Shown here: positions 35,738 through 47,109 of the stretch, piece after piece
How the letters are laid out: every line of letters starts with the position of its first letter
Position numbering within the stretch: position 1 is the stretch's first letter
Assembly: GCA_027943335.1 (NCBI GenBank)
Contig: BSBK01009270.1
Location: forward strand, 266,001 to 330,000
Origin: Chamaecyparis obtusa
Lineage: Eukaryota; Streptophyta; Pinopsida; Cupressales; Cupressaceae
Reading direction: 5' to 3'
DNA: 64,000 nucleotides
The notes under the pieces: generated by a model
What the model saw: only the letters and a program-made list of their open reading frames with translations
What the model was told of the DNA's origin: nothing
Database searches by the model: none
Made by a program: the position numbers and the translations under genes

Positions 35738-36982
35738 GTGAAGGAAATGACTGATTTTTTGCAAACAGGACGTTGTCCTGAAGGTTTGGATAGAACTAAA
35801 AGAATATATTATAGGTTGCAGTCTATTCCATATTGCTTATTGAATAATGTGTTGTATAGAAGGGATTATAATGGTGTATTGGTGAGATGTATTAGTGGTG
35901 ATCAAACTGATAAGATGTTGCAGGAATTCCATGATGGACCAGTAGGTGGACATTTTTCTGCAAGAACAACAGCATTAAAAATTTTGAAGGCTGGATATTT
36001 TTGTCCAGATTTATACAAAGATGCTTTCATTTGGGTTAGGAAATGTTTGAAATGCATTATTTTCTCAAACAAGCAAAGGTTAGCAGCTTTACCTCTCAGT
36101 TCAATTCAAATTGAACAACCTTTTGCTAAGTGGGGTTTAGACTTTATTGGTCCTATAAACCCATCATCAAGTTTAGGTCATAAGTTTATATTAACAGCAA
36201 CAGATTATTTTACTATGTGGATTGAAGCTGTGGCATTGAAAGAAGCCAATGAAACTTCAGTTCTGAATTTTTATGAAGATCTGCTTGCTAGGTTTGGTGC
36301 ACTTGAATCCATTATTTCTGACAATGCCTTAGCATTTAAAGGCACAAGAATTTCTGATTAGGTAGTTAGAAATAATGTGTATCTTAGTTCCTCATCCAAT
36401 TATTACCCACAGGGTAATGGACAAGCAGAATTGACAAACAAAAATCTGATTCGCATTATCAAGAGGACTATTGAGGACAATCAGCGAGTTTGGAATAGCA
36501 AGCTGAAACAAGCCTTATGGGCTGATAGGATCACCCCAAAGCATTCAACAGGTAATTCACCTTATGTATTAGTTTGTGGAAGAGAGGCAAGATTTCCAAT
36601 TTCAATTGAGTTGCCAAGTTTGAGCCTGATTAAGGAATTGGACCTACTGGACCAGCAACCAATAGAGGTAAGATTGGCTGAATTAATAGAGTTAGAGGAG
36701 TCAAGAAATAGATCTTTTCAGAAGTTGACAAAACATAATGATCAAATGAAGAAGACATTTGACAGAAAAGTTGTCGCAAGAGTCTTAGAAGAAGGTGATT
36801 TAGTGCTTAAATGGGATGAGTTGAAGAGCAGACCTGGCAAGCATTTGAAGTTTGATGCCATTTGGAATGGTCCATTTGTGATTATAGGATGCAAGGCTAA
36901 CAATGTTTTTTAACTCTCAACTATGGAAGGAGAGGAATTGACAATCCTAGTTAATGGGATCCATCTCAAACATTGTTTTTGA
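35738..36982 (+). pseudogene. Gypsy integrase
   Basis: Zinc-binding HHCC: FHDGPVGGHFSARTTALKIL (about 35928-35990) and RKCLKCIIF (about 36039). Catalytic core: KWGLDFIGPI (36129), SDNALAFKG (36318) and the Glu in YYPQGNGQAELTNKNL (about 36400-36450), so D, D and E are intact. A stop (TAG about 36359) splits the core, and TAA 36911 precedes the end at TGA 36980-36982. The C-terminal region has the GPF-like WNGPFVIIG and no chromodomain. It starts directly after the RNase H stop (TAG 35726-35728) in the same frame, so the polyprotein was continuous originally. Confidence 0.88.
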
Positions 36983-37825
36983 GGTGAGTTGAACCAGAAT
37001 AAGTGCCTTTGCACATAGATAGTTTTCTTTCAGTTAGTTGCAGTTAGTTGTTAGTTGCAGCAAATGAACATGTTGTTGTAGCAGATCATTCCTCATAAAT
37101 GAGTGCCCATCATAATAGAGCCGAGTATAACTCAAAGACTCTACATGATGGGATACCAATTATTTTTCTAATATGCTATAGCAGCAGGTTCATTTGCTTT
37201 GTTTTTTATTTCCAATAAGTGCTTCCAGCACATGATAGTAGTCTTCTAAAAGCTGCAAGTTGTACAAGTTCATGGCAGAACTGTTCAGAAAAGTATATAT
37301 CAATCCTAAAGGGAAACAATAGATATTCCAAGGTTTCAAATTAGGATTAACAGCCACATTCCAAAATAGGTCATCCATGACCTTTTCTATACAACTTTCA
37401 AATTTCAGAAGAGAAGGTAAATTTCTAGGTGAAAGTACACAATTCAGAAAAAATGACTCAATTTGTTTTCTACCTCAAGCTAGCTGTTTACAAATTGGAA
37501 ACTGTATTCCATCAGCATCATCCTACAGATGTATGCCTCAGAACGAGGTAAAAGCACTCACAGAACTAGTATATCACCAATATGATGATGTTGATGACAG
37601 ACATCCACAAACTTCCAAACAGCTAGTGTGAGGTATTTTAGTTTCAAGTTTCAGTTTTAGTTTTGCAGTTGTGTGGTGAGTTTAAGTTTTCAGCATTTTC
37701 TAAGGTTTTCTAGAGTTGGGAAGGTTCAGTTTATCAAGGTTCTATACTCTGTGCCCAATGGATTGCATAAGGTAGCTAGTCTATTATGTTTAGCAGGGAA
37801 ACACCCTTGAGAGGTCGCCAGAAAA
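36983..37825 (+). other. Gypsy 3' non-coding region
   Basis: No conserved ORF (small ORFs at 37190-37378 minus and 37377-37631 plus have no motif). Short direct repeats 'cagttagttgcagttagttg' near 37030. The tract just before the 3' LTR is GTCGCCAGAAAA, a weak polypurine tract. Confidence 0.55.
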
Positions 37826-40800
37826 TGTTATCATTTTATTTGCACTAAATTGATAAATTGATTAAGTGTTTTGCATTGAAATATGAACTTGAAAGGTTGC
37901 TGTTTTAAATTTTAGAATGTTGTAAAATTCAAAGAAAAGAAAGTACATGTACAACAGCATGATTCTAAACATCAAATAGCATATTATGATACACTTGTTT
38001 CAATTTTTGAGCAAAACAATATTCAGATCTTTGAGCTTAACAGTAAATGAAAGTTATTGCTTGCATTTCAAAAAATGAAAGTACAGTTTTAAATTTGCCA
38101 CACAAGCAGTGGTTGCCTTTTAAAATGAATAATAAAAGTACATTTCAAAGGTATAAAATGACAAACCACACACCCCATGGCTGTAGGTTTTAATGCAAGC
38201 ATGCATTTTCAATTTCATGAATTGAATAAAGAAATAAAATGCAGAGAAATAAAGAACGGTTTACATTTTTGAAAATGTAAATAAGCTAAAAAAGAGACAG
38301 GTTAAGCCCCATTGCCTAGTTGTTTGTTGGAGGTCAAACTTTGCCACATCTTTGGTTCCACATTTGAAAGTGTTCTAGGTCATCTTGTACATCCTACAAA
38401 AGAAGACAGATAAGATTGGGTCAGTTCATATGAACTAAGCAATGAAGGATGATTAAGCTGTCTAGTTCTCTACTTGATCACATTTTCAGAGATATGAACC
38501 AGGAAAACAAGTCATAAAGCTGCAAGAAGGAAGGATCATATTATAGAAATATTTTATTTCCTAACATCATTTGTTTCATGTGCAGATATTGGTTTGAAGA
38601 CTTAGTAGGTCATTGAAAGGACGTGCATACACTACGCGCATGAAAATTTTTGACCGAAGCTATGTAGAGGTGAAGACATGAAGATCGGTGGACTAGAGGA
38701 GGTTGTTGATGGGGCATGCATAATTTTTAGGCATGGGACCTTCTGGCCAAATTATGGAGCTGTAAAGATGGGCTGTTGAAGGGACATAACTTTCGTCATG
38801 AAACCTTCCAGCCAATTAGATCAGGTTACAAGTGTTACAAGAGTTGCTTATTTCATTCTGTAATGGAATAGAGCAGGAAAAAGTGAAAAGGAATTGAGTT
38901 TCATGATTTCAAGTTCACTCATGGGAGTCACGAGCCCATGCTCAAACCCCATGAAGGATTGTTCAATATGCTAAAAAAAGTAAAAGAATAGAACAAAAGG
39001 AACATAATTACACACTGCCAGTGAGATAAGTATTCAAGATACATTTCAAAATTAAATAGTATGGTTGTAATTTTTATTCACTAATTGGTATCAGTCATTC
39101 TCTATTCTATTGTCAACAACTAACCATATGAAGTCAGCAATAAGAAATGACAATGGTGCTGATGTTATAATATGCATACATAAGAAATCCTATTACATTG
39201 TTTTTGCATAAAGAAACTGCATATTTAATGGAATGATCAGGCAAAAATAAATGGAAATAAAGTTCAAAGTGTAAATGCATATCAAACATGTGATATTTTT
39301 AGTTCAACGGGAAGTGCTACAATGCTAGTATATAGTGAAGATGCAGACAGAACAATGTATTTCTGATTCAATGATAAACCAACATTTTATGCCAAGCACA
39401 CAAACAGTCAGCCTTCAAGAGATTTATGGTTCAGAGAGACTGTGTAATGAAAATCTGAAAATTGAGTAAAATTCTAACATTATGTAAGTGCATTAAACAT
39501 TCAAACTGGGTAATACAGGTTAGGTGTATGCAGAATACAAAAAAAAAAAAAGAGATAGCATGCTACAGGAATCTAGTTGTTTACAAACATAAAGGGATAA
39601 GTATATAGGTGGCATCAACAGATATATTTAGAGCTCTAATTATAAGAATGAAGTCACAAAGATCATTAATGACAAAGTATTCTCAAAGCAATAGATAAAA
39701 GGGTCTCAGATTTATTAATGTTGAATCATCCTTCAAGGCAAAGTAATGTTTTTTGTTTGCAATAGCAGGAAGTTAATATTCAGCCACAACAACTGAAGCT
39801 ATGAGGAAAAAGACATTGCCATAGTAATAATAGGGATCACATGATTGTTATAAAAATAGTGATATTCTATGCATACTGCTAAAAAACAATCTCTATCTTT
39901 TGGGTGCTTTCTTGAGGTTTTAATTTATGGCATACCATGGTTGTAAGATGGACGTAAGGGTGCATTTTGAAATTCAGTTCCATTGAGTGTCTAAAAAAAA
40001 AAAATAGTGGCAAGACACTTCAACAAGCATAAATTCATTGTCAAAGGGAGAGATATATTTCATTGGTATTCTAAAGAACAAAGGACAGTGGTAATGCAAT
40101 ATTAAGACAACACCTTGAAGATTAAGAATTAATGTTATTGATAGGCATTGAAAATCTGAAAAGGAGCAGCTATAACATATTCACAATTTTAACAAAGATG
40201 AAAGGTTCACTGTTACAATGAGTTTTCTCTATGCTTTAGAGGGTAATCAAAGGAGGATCATAAATTTCTAGTAAGGTCATGAGTCTCACAGTCTATAAGA
40301 ACAATGATCAAATAGCAGTGACATTGGTTTTTTGTCAAGACAGTGACATTGAAGGAAGAAGCTATGACTGTCCGTACAAGAACAGAGCCACAGAAAATGG
40401 ATGCCTTGTGAAGGCCATCTTGTGCCATGCAAAATGCAAGAGCGCAGATCAGCACAATAGTTAAGTATGAGAACAAATGGTCATCACTGCTATCTTGATC
40501 AAGAAACAATGATAAATAATGTTTGAGACAATGGGTGCATAGAGTTAGAACAGAAAAAGCAATGTATAAGTACACTGTACAACAAAGAGGTTTTGTAAAA
40601 ATTAAGACATTTCTGATGCAGTATCAAAACCCTTGCTAGGGATAGAATACACTTGTTATGGACTCCAGATACATGAAACAAAACTAAAAAAAGTTATGGC
40701 ATTGATATAAACTGAAAAGAGTAGTCAAGGAACATGAAATGAACAACAATCATTTTGAAGGTATAGCCATGTAGATATTCAACATGAGTATGAAAAGATG

Positions 40801-43184
40801 GAGTTAACAGAGGTAAATCATAACTTAAACAACAAGAGAGTCTAAATTTTCATTGGGGAAAATAAATATATACTCACTTCCAGTTTGTGCATTCAAAGGG
40901 AGAAAAAGAATATAAAAAAAAAATACAATGAAACCTAGATTTTATGCAAGAGTTCTTCAACATTTTTTTTTAGTATGTAGTTCATTTTTAGTATAGCAGT
41001 ATTTATCTACACTAAAGAAAGAGTACCCAGTTCAAAGGAAAACACATAATAGAGCTTCAGTTATGTAAATGGAAAGATGAAGAATGAGTATTAATAGCAG
41101 TCAAAAGGAATGAATACTTCAGCAATTGGATATGGTTCATTTTTTTTCTAAATGCAAGAAATGAAGAATAGGTAATACTTATCTTCAAACAAGGTCGAGC
41201 AACAGTCATAACTATGTATTCACACAAAGTCCAGGCTCTCAGTTCATAAACACTGCCAGAGATGTATTTTTAAAAATGAAAACAAGTATCAAGTCTCCAA
41301 CAAATTCTCATGGCAGCGGCATAGCTTCACGTTTTCTTCCAAAGAGCAAAGGAAATCCTTGCATTTTCTTTTCAAGCATATAGAGAATGACGCTTGTAGA
41401 ACCAGAAATAGCCCAAGAGAGATAACGTGAAACCAAGCCTTCAAAGGAATTTCCAGAAGCTTCAGAGAGAACCAAAGATCAAACCGAATACATTCATGCA
41501 GACAACATAGTACTTAGGGTTTCTTCCTCATAAAAATGAAAACGCCTAAGTTTGAAAGTTACAAATGAATCATAAACAATGCCTTTCCCATATTGTAAAT
41601 TATTTGAAGTCTGCGAGGGGACTGCAGCATACGGAAGTTCCCTCCAAATGCCACAATATGCACAATCACATGCCTCTATCTATGATGAAATAAAGATAGA
41701 GATATTTGTCTTATAAGGGTCATGTCGACCATAGTGCTGAAATTAGGTTTTCAAAATTTTGGATATATATATATTTTTAATATACTAAGCATTTAGGTTT
41801 TATATATATTATTTCTTATCATATTTAATTTTAACAATATGTAAATTATACTTCAAATTTCACTTTAAATTAAATAGATAAGTCATTATCTATTCAATTT
41901 AAATAGAGCTATATTATAATTTATATTGTTAAAATTAAATTTGATATTATATTCAATTTATTTAATACTTACTAGAGAATAAACTTTGAACTAAAAAATA
42001 AATATATTAAATAGAATTTAATTCTATTTATACATTTATATAGAATTTTGTTACTTATTAAATATTAAATAGGTTGATTATAGTTTTGAAAAAATATATA
42101 TATAATCTTTGCAAAATATATGAAACAAATAAGTATATAGACAAAGTTGAGATCATCTTTTTGAGAAAAGAAGCTTTTTCAGTGATGTTCAATTGTGGAG
42201 ATAGATTAGAGGTTGTTTAGGGGCAGTTTGGGTCACCTTGAGTTCCCTTTTGAGTTTTCTATCAGTTGGCATCAGTTGAGAGGTGTTTTTGAGCAGTTCA
42301 CTCCTTGTTTCTAGCAGTTAGGCTTCAGTTTTGATAGGCTTTTCCTTCCATATCTGACCCCCCACATATTTGCATGATTTTGGGATATATGCAACAGTTT
42401 TGAGAGATTTTTGAGTGGCAGTTCAGTGATACATGACCTGAGGTAGTTATTGGGGTACTTTGACTTCACTTTTTGACAGTTTGACTCATCTTTTTGGAGG
42501 CTTTTCTCATGCATACAAATTAGGGTTTTATGACTTCTATTTATCTTATTTTTAGCTGATTATTCAGGATCTTCTTTTAGGCTCACTTGTTTTGCATATC
42601 GCAAACTTGAGAGAGAATTGTAAGGCATTGTAATAGAGATTTGTTCCAGCATTGATAATTTGAGATACATGTTCCTTCCCATTGGTTTTGAGGTGTAATG
42701 TTGTGATTTTTATTGCTTTGATGTTGTGTTAGCCTTCATTTAAGCTACATTCCTTGCTACATTTCAAAATCTTGATACTTGTCACTGCAGGTCTATTGTT
42801 TGTGTCCTAACTTTTGCAACGATTTGGTGAAGCATTGTTTCCCTATCTATGCAAAAATATTTCAGATCCTTACATAGAAACACTTTTGTAGTTGCATGAT
42901 TGTCTGGGTATTTAGAATCATAATTATCTTTAAGGATCTTTGCTGAATTAATTCAAGTTACATATTATTTTGGTGTATCACCCTGTTTAGGTTAGAATTC
43001 TCTAGATTATTTCTTTCACCCTTTTCCCTATATAAATTTGTGCACAAGTGATATTCCAAATCTAAGAGGAGCCGGCCTAGAATCCAGAGATTCATTCTCT
43101 TGCCCATCAGCAAGAACATTTCCATGTTTCAATAGGATAGCTATATTTCTCATCATGCTATAAGCGCAATCCTGATTGACAACA
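37826..43184 (+). repeat. Gypsy 3' LTR (5359 bp)
   Basis: Copy of 25222-30579 with the same termini. It is followed by GGTTT (43185-43189), matching 25217-25221. AT-rich hairpin and TATA box are both retained. Confidence 0.95.
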
Positions 43185-43189
43185 GGTTT

Positions 43190-43929
43190 CATTATGAAAC
43201 TCATGTCGGAAGAAGGACTGCATAATTATCACATGAACAAGCTTCATGTATCCCTAATCAAAATGGTTAAGGAGAACCGAACTATAGAGTTTACCAAGCG
43301 TAAGAAAGCTTTTACCGAGTGATAGTAAGTCATTGATTATTGTGGATATAGAATTGTTATACTAATCAGAGGATTTGATTGAGCATAATATAGATCTGAA
43401 CATTTACAATTGACGTTGTATTGTAATCAGATCAACTTCTATTACATTTTAACCATTGTAAACAGAGAAATCTCTTAACAGAGTGGACTTGAAAGTCTTA
43501 TATGTTTCATTCATAGAATGAGCATTGTTATCCTATCAGCCCCATAGTGAATGTTGGTTGGACGATAACGGTTGGTGTAAAATCCTCTAACAAGGTCACA
43601 CCTAACAGTGTGTTTGTAACCTTTAACAATGTTGGGTCACATTTTTGGGTTGTCGGTCCTAGGTGGTTTTTCCCTTCACAGGGTTTCCACATTAAATCTT
43701 TTGTGTTATGTGTTCATTGTGGTGATTGTTTGTTATCATACTTTACATATTGCATGTTTGATTTGATCAGTAATCATTAGTTGTTATTGACTGGTAATCG
43801 GTAAAAGCACAGACAGTATAAGTATTTTATGTTACCGAGCTATAGAAGTTTAAGTAAATTGTTTTGGATTATACATTTTGATTTGGGACTGTGGATAACT
43901 GATTCACCCCCCTCTCAATTATTCTAACA
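43190..43929 (+). repeat. Copia 3' LTR, right piece
   Basis: Continues the copia LTR after the gypsy insertion. It matches 12183-12951 and ends TTATTCTAACA at 43929, followed by GCTTC. Shorter than its 5' counterpart by a deletion near 43630 (loss of a segment matching 12634-12661). Confidence 0.9.
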
Positions 43930-44620
43930 GCTTCAAAAGAGCCTTTAACTTCACCAAGCTTCATCTTTATATTATGTTGAAATTCATATAATTTTTCATT
44001 CCTAACATGCTAAGATTCCTCCTTTGTTTTCCATCTTATCACTAATTTTTGAACTCCATGTATGGTTTTCTTTTCATAAACTTTACCCATATGCTTCTCT
44101 ATAGTGTCAATTTTTAGCTGCAACCTCTTTTCCTTCTAATTATCTGGCTACAAATCTTACATCTGCATTCTACCAGAGGCTCTCCTTCAATTGGATTGTC
44201 CACTGGTTCAATGAATGGATACTTTGACACCCATTCTACTTTAAAATTCCTTGACAGATCCTACATCCTATCATTCTTTGATTTGTATTTTCTTTTCTTC
44301 TTCCTTGCACCATCATCTTCTCTGACATTCTTAGTCTCATCTAAGTTGATTATATCATTATGGCTACTCTGGGTATTTAACTGAAAATCTTCTTCAAGTT
44401 CATCATGATCTAAGATATCAGGTTCGCTGACTTCTTCAATATGTTGTGTAGGTTCAGGTTGTGAATCTTGAAAATATTCTTGTGATGAAGTAGCTTCCCA
44501 ATTTTGGTCAGAAACATTTCCAACACCATGACCAAAGTACAATGATAAGGTTCTACATTTTTTTGGACTCTCTTGGCTTTCCCCATATGCCAGAGCCTTA
44601 CCCTTATTCTTGTTCAACAT
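43930..44620 (-). pseudogene. hAT transposase N-terminus with TTF-type zinc finger
   Basis: Minus strand from ATG 44620: acidic/Ser-rich leader (SLYFGHGVG, EEVSEPDILDHDELEED), basic KKKRKYKSK (nuclear localisation-like), then after a frame change VEWVSKYPFIEPVDNP (about 44190-44235). The Cys cluster ECRCKICSQII (about 44148-44180) and LKIDTIEKHMGK follow, which together resemble the TTF/BED-like finger of ZNF862-type hAT proteins (C-x-C-x2-C ... K-x-D-x-L-x-x-H). It then continues MKLGEVKGSFEA into the target duplication and on into 11475. At least two frameshifts. The finger would bind element ends. Confidence 0.7.
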
Positions 44621-44890
44621 CTCGATTCTTCAACGAAATAAAGGCTACCGGCCTACCAATGAAAAAAATAAAATTTACTTGTTGAAGAAGTGATAAATGA
44701 CAATAGAACTATAATATACAATGTCTACATAGTCACAGAATAATAATCACTTACCTTTGCCTCAAATTTAATTACAGTCGCGACTCGCCAAAGAAGTCAA
44801 GACTCAACAATTTGAACTATGTTATCAATCAAACTGAACCAATCCAAATTGTATACAATAACACTGATCTATGAATGTATTTATACTAAT
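44621..44890 (-). promoter_or_regulatory. hAT gene promoter and 5' UTR intron
   Basis: On the minus strand TATAAATA lies at 44885-44878. About 120 bp on, GGCAAAG is followed by GTAAGT (intron start 44754), and a T-rich tract ends TTGGTAG at about 44653, 33 bp before ATG 44620. This gives a plausible ~100-bp intron in the 5' leader. Inferred from splice consensus only. Confidence 0.5.
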
Positions 44891-45319
44891 ATTTTTTGGT
44901 GAATTGGGTGGGAGGAATTAGGTCAATGTCCAAATATTTGGTGAAGCCCACGTAATTATAACATGTCTTGTGTTATTTCCTAGGTGATTATGGGTCATCC
45001 AATACCTTGGTATGATTAATAAAGTTGGCAAAAATGCATCGGTTTGAGACACATGTCTGTAAAATGGATGGCAAGGTTGGGGCTGCCTAAAAATATGTAT
45101 ATAAAACTATTGGCAAATATAGGCCATCCAATTGGGGCCTCTTTAAAAATATAGGAGAATATTTTAAAAAAATGTCGTCCTAAAAATATATGCTATTGGC
45201 AATAATGTCCAAGAAATGGACAAAATTAAATAAAACGATGGGCGATGGGCCAGAGCTTTGGACCCAATTTTAATAAACTTGGGGTGATAGGGTCGATCCC
45301 ATTTTTGAAATACATTTGC
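44891..45319. other. Unassigned DNA between hAT gene and LTR-element fragment
   Basis: No ORF. Contains related phrases 'gggtcatccaatacc' and 'ggccatccaattgggg' and 'aaaaatata' runs. The right hAT terminal repeat could lie here but was not identified. Confidence 0.35.
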
Positions 45320-45477
45320 TAAATTGTGGGATGCCGACATGTGACATTCTCCAAATGGAAAATAATTGCCACTAAAGTTTTCGATGATTTGTACTTGGAT
45401 AGAGCATCTTTCGGCATAGGTTTAAATATTTCTTTCTTGGAATTCATTAACTGAACATACACCTTCTTAGCCACATC

Positions 45478-46251
45478 TTAAGGAGTATTAGGGTAATCTA
45501 AGGTAGGTGTAGGGAGAAGAATATGAAGAGGAGGATGACGATCAAAATCAACCACCAATTTGAATTGAGATTGCAAACAACCAACACCACCCATATCTTG
45601 TTTAGGGGATATATGAACTAGATACTTAATACCATGCTCATTAAAACCAAGCCCTAAACCTTTATATCCTTGTTTAGTCATCATATTATATCATATAGTG
45701 TACATATCATGTAAAGCTTCTACATGAGCTGATTTCTTATCATGTTCACGAGTAAAGGTTATATAAGGTGGAATAATAGGTTTAAAAGAAGTTGCTTTTC
45801 TCTTCCCTTTAATATCATCTTAGATCGGATGAGAAGGGGAAGGTAAATCCAAGAATTCTTGCACATCTACATTATGAGCCATAGTTTGAATCTGATCATA
45901 AGTATGGGAAGAACTAGGAATAGTAGATGGAGAATTAGGCATGTTAGGAATCGGATTAGGAAGGATAGGATTAGGATTAGGAAGATTAGGAGATGGTGTA
46001 TCATCTACCAAATTCTTCACATAATCCAAAAGAGTAATATGTCCACCACATAAATCTTTAATGAAAGTTTTGAAAGTAGGAAGACTAGTATCTGTCAATC
46101 TCACAAAAGCATAGGCAAGTGAAAGATGAAGAGTGACAAACATAATGAAATGGATGATATTATCATAAACGTCATAAGTATGATAAATAGATGCTAAGAG
46201 GGGGATAATAAAGAAAATAATTAGACACCAAAGCATCTTAAAGATCTTCAT
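45478..46251 (-). pseudogene. Gag-like ORF with G-patch-like segment
   Basis: ATG 46251 opens a reading with a hydrophobic start (WCLIIFFIIPLLASIY) and a helical segment (TFKTFIKDLCGGHITLLDYV). Then comes a Pro/Asn-rich repeat (NPNPILPNPIPNMPN), TAG about 45821, KGKRKATSFKPIIPPYITFT, a second TAG about 45709, and MMTKQGYKGLGLGFNEHGI (45684-45628). This last matches the G-patch pattern (G-[YW]-x-x-G-x-G-L-G-x-x-x-x-G), a domain known next to proteases in some retroelements and binding nucleic acid. One frame throughout. The protein is otherwise unrecognised. Confidence 0.5.
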
Positions 46252-46398
46252 ATCAAATGAAATGCAAGAAATAATTTTGTATTTTGTAGAATATATAGAT
46301 TTTTTTTGTTTTTTGAATTTTAAAATTCAAGAGCATAAAAGAAATCTATTCTTGAGGAAAGAAAGAAAAGCATCTAACACCAAAAAGAAAGAGTTGTC

Positions 46399-46418
46399 TA
46401 TCATGGGTTCACCAAAAT
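46399..46418 (-). other. Primer-binding site of the minus-strand LTR fragment
   Basis: The minus strand immediately after the LTR end reads TTTTGGTGAACCCATGATAG, the position and shape of a retroelement primer site; tRNA not assigned. Confidence 0.5.
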
Positions 46419-46963
46419 GTAAGATATAAAAATATATGTATAAGATATATTTTTATATCTATGATTGAAGTGTGGGGTTTTATGTGTTGTGTGTGATGTA
46501 AAATTTTGTGAACATACAAAACTTAATAAAACATAAATACTTATCTTGAAAAGGAGCAGATTCAAAAATCACTACTTTTTGGTATCTGTATTCATTTTCA
46601 AGAAATTCTACAACTGTATCTGGCTTGGAAATATAGAAAAAGACAAAACTCAGAAACCTTCTATCTTTCTGAGAAAGGTTGACCTTGACCCAAAAAAGGG
46701 GTAAGATCTTACCTTGGGGCACAATCTTACCCCTAAAAGTTGACCTTCACCTGCACTGTTTCGACAAAAATTCTATTCGCAGATCCCAGAAGTTCGTCAA
46801 AAAGGGTACTCAAATCTCAACTACAATTTTCTATCCCACACCTGTACCTGCAAGAAAAAGGGTTTTGTTGTTTGGATGAGGGGTTTTCCTTAGTCAAACC
46901 CTTGTTTGGAATCAACCTTTAAAAATGGAATTGAAATAGAGAATGCTAGCAAGTACTAGAAGT
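46419..46963 (-). repeat. Partial LTR of the minus-strand element
   Basis: The plus strand begins TGTAAGATATAAAAATATATG. It contains the palindrome GGTAAGATCTTACC (about 46702-46715) and a second 'atcttacccc' about 20 bp on. The outer end is not reached because a CACTA terminus starts at 46964 (preceded by AGT). Confidence 0.5.
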
Positions 46964-47109
46964 CACTAGTACATTTCACCTTAAATTTCAACCTTAAAAT
47001 TCAACCATGTCATAAAAAGATTTAACTTGGTCACATTATAAAGGATAACTTTTCTTTTTTTTACTTGTATGCCCGTGTTGGTCGAAATTTGGACCAACAC
47101 GTCATAAAA

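Larger units (their letters stand above)
25222..43184 (+). mobile_element. Ty3/gypsy LTR retrotransposon, 17,963 bp, with 5.36-kb LTRs
   Basis: Two near-equal LTRs (5358 and 5359 bp) with TG...CA ends and GGTTT target duplication (25217-25221 and 43185-43189) flank one gag-pol region. Domain order read from sequence: gag with zinc knuckle, protease, an RNase H-like domain, reverse transcriptase, a second RNase H, integrase. RT before IN defines Ty3/gypsy. No chromodomain seen. An additional RNase H suggests the Tat side of the non-chromovirus branch, but its place before RT is odd. Stops and a frameshift make it non-autonomous now. It inserted within about 45 bp downstream of the TATA-like box of the copia 3' LTR. 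Confidence 0.92.
11476..43929 (+). mobile_element. Ty1/copia LTR retrotransposon, carrying two later insertions
   Basis: Complete in outline: 5' LTR, primer-binding site, gag, protease, integrase, reverse transcriptase, RNase H, purine-rich tract and 3' LTR, flanked by GCTTC. It is interrupted by a CACTA element in pol (15767-23287) and by a gypsy element in its 3' LTR (25222-43184). Without these it would be about 7 kb. Pol also has a sizeable internal deletion at about 15041. The LTRs differ at roughly 7 percent of sites over the first 265 bp by eye, more than the gypsy LTRs, in agreement with its being older. Order gag-PR-IN-RT-RH places it in copia. Confidence 0.9.
9404..44890 (-). mobile_element. 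hAT-type transposon gene split by nested retrotransposons
   Basis: The two halves of one minus-strand transposase gene lie at 44890-43930 (promoter, 5' intron, N-terminus) and 11475-9404 (core and C-terminus). They are separated by a copia element with the duplication GCTTC on both sides. Reading across the duplication on the minus strand, the frame stays open (GSFEA then CFGKALEVELMGK), so this was one coding exon before the insertion. Terminal inverted repeats were not located, so the outer limits are those of the recognisable gene only. Confidence 0.75.
45320..46963 (-). mobile_element. LTR retrotransposon fragment, minus strand
   Basis: On the minus strand, from right to left: LTR end (...TATATCTTACA at 46419), primer site TTTTGGTGAACCCATGATAG (46418-46399), a gag-like ORF with a Pro/Asn-rich tail (46251-45820), then a G-patch-like segment (about 45684-45560). 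The LTR portion (46419-46963) is cut at its outer side by the second CACTA element. No other LTR copy is in the window; the rest is missing. Family not determined; the primer-site form suggests Ty3/gypsy. Confidence 0.6.

Noticed and set aside
46702..46733. Palindrome GGTAAGATCTTACC and nearby inverted copy as a terminator or operator
   Set aside because: Lies inside a plant LTR; bacterial-type terminator or operator interpretations do not apply.
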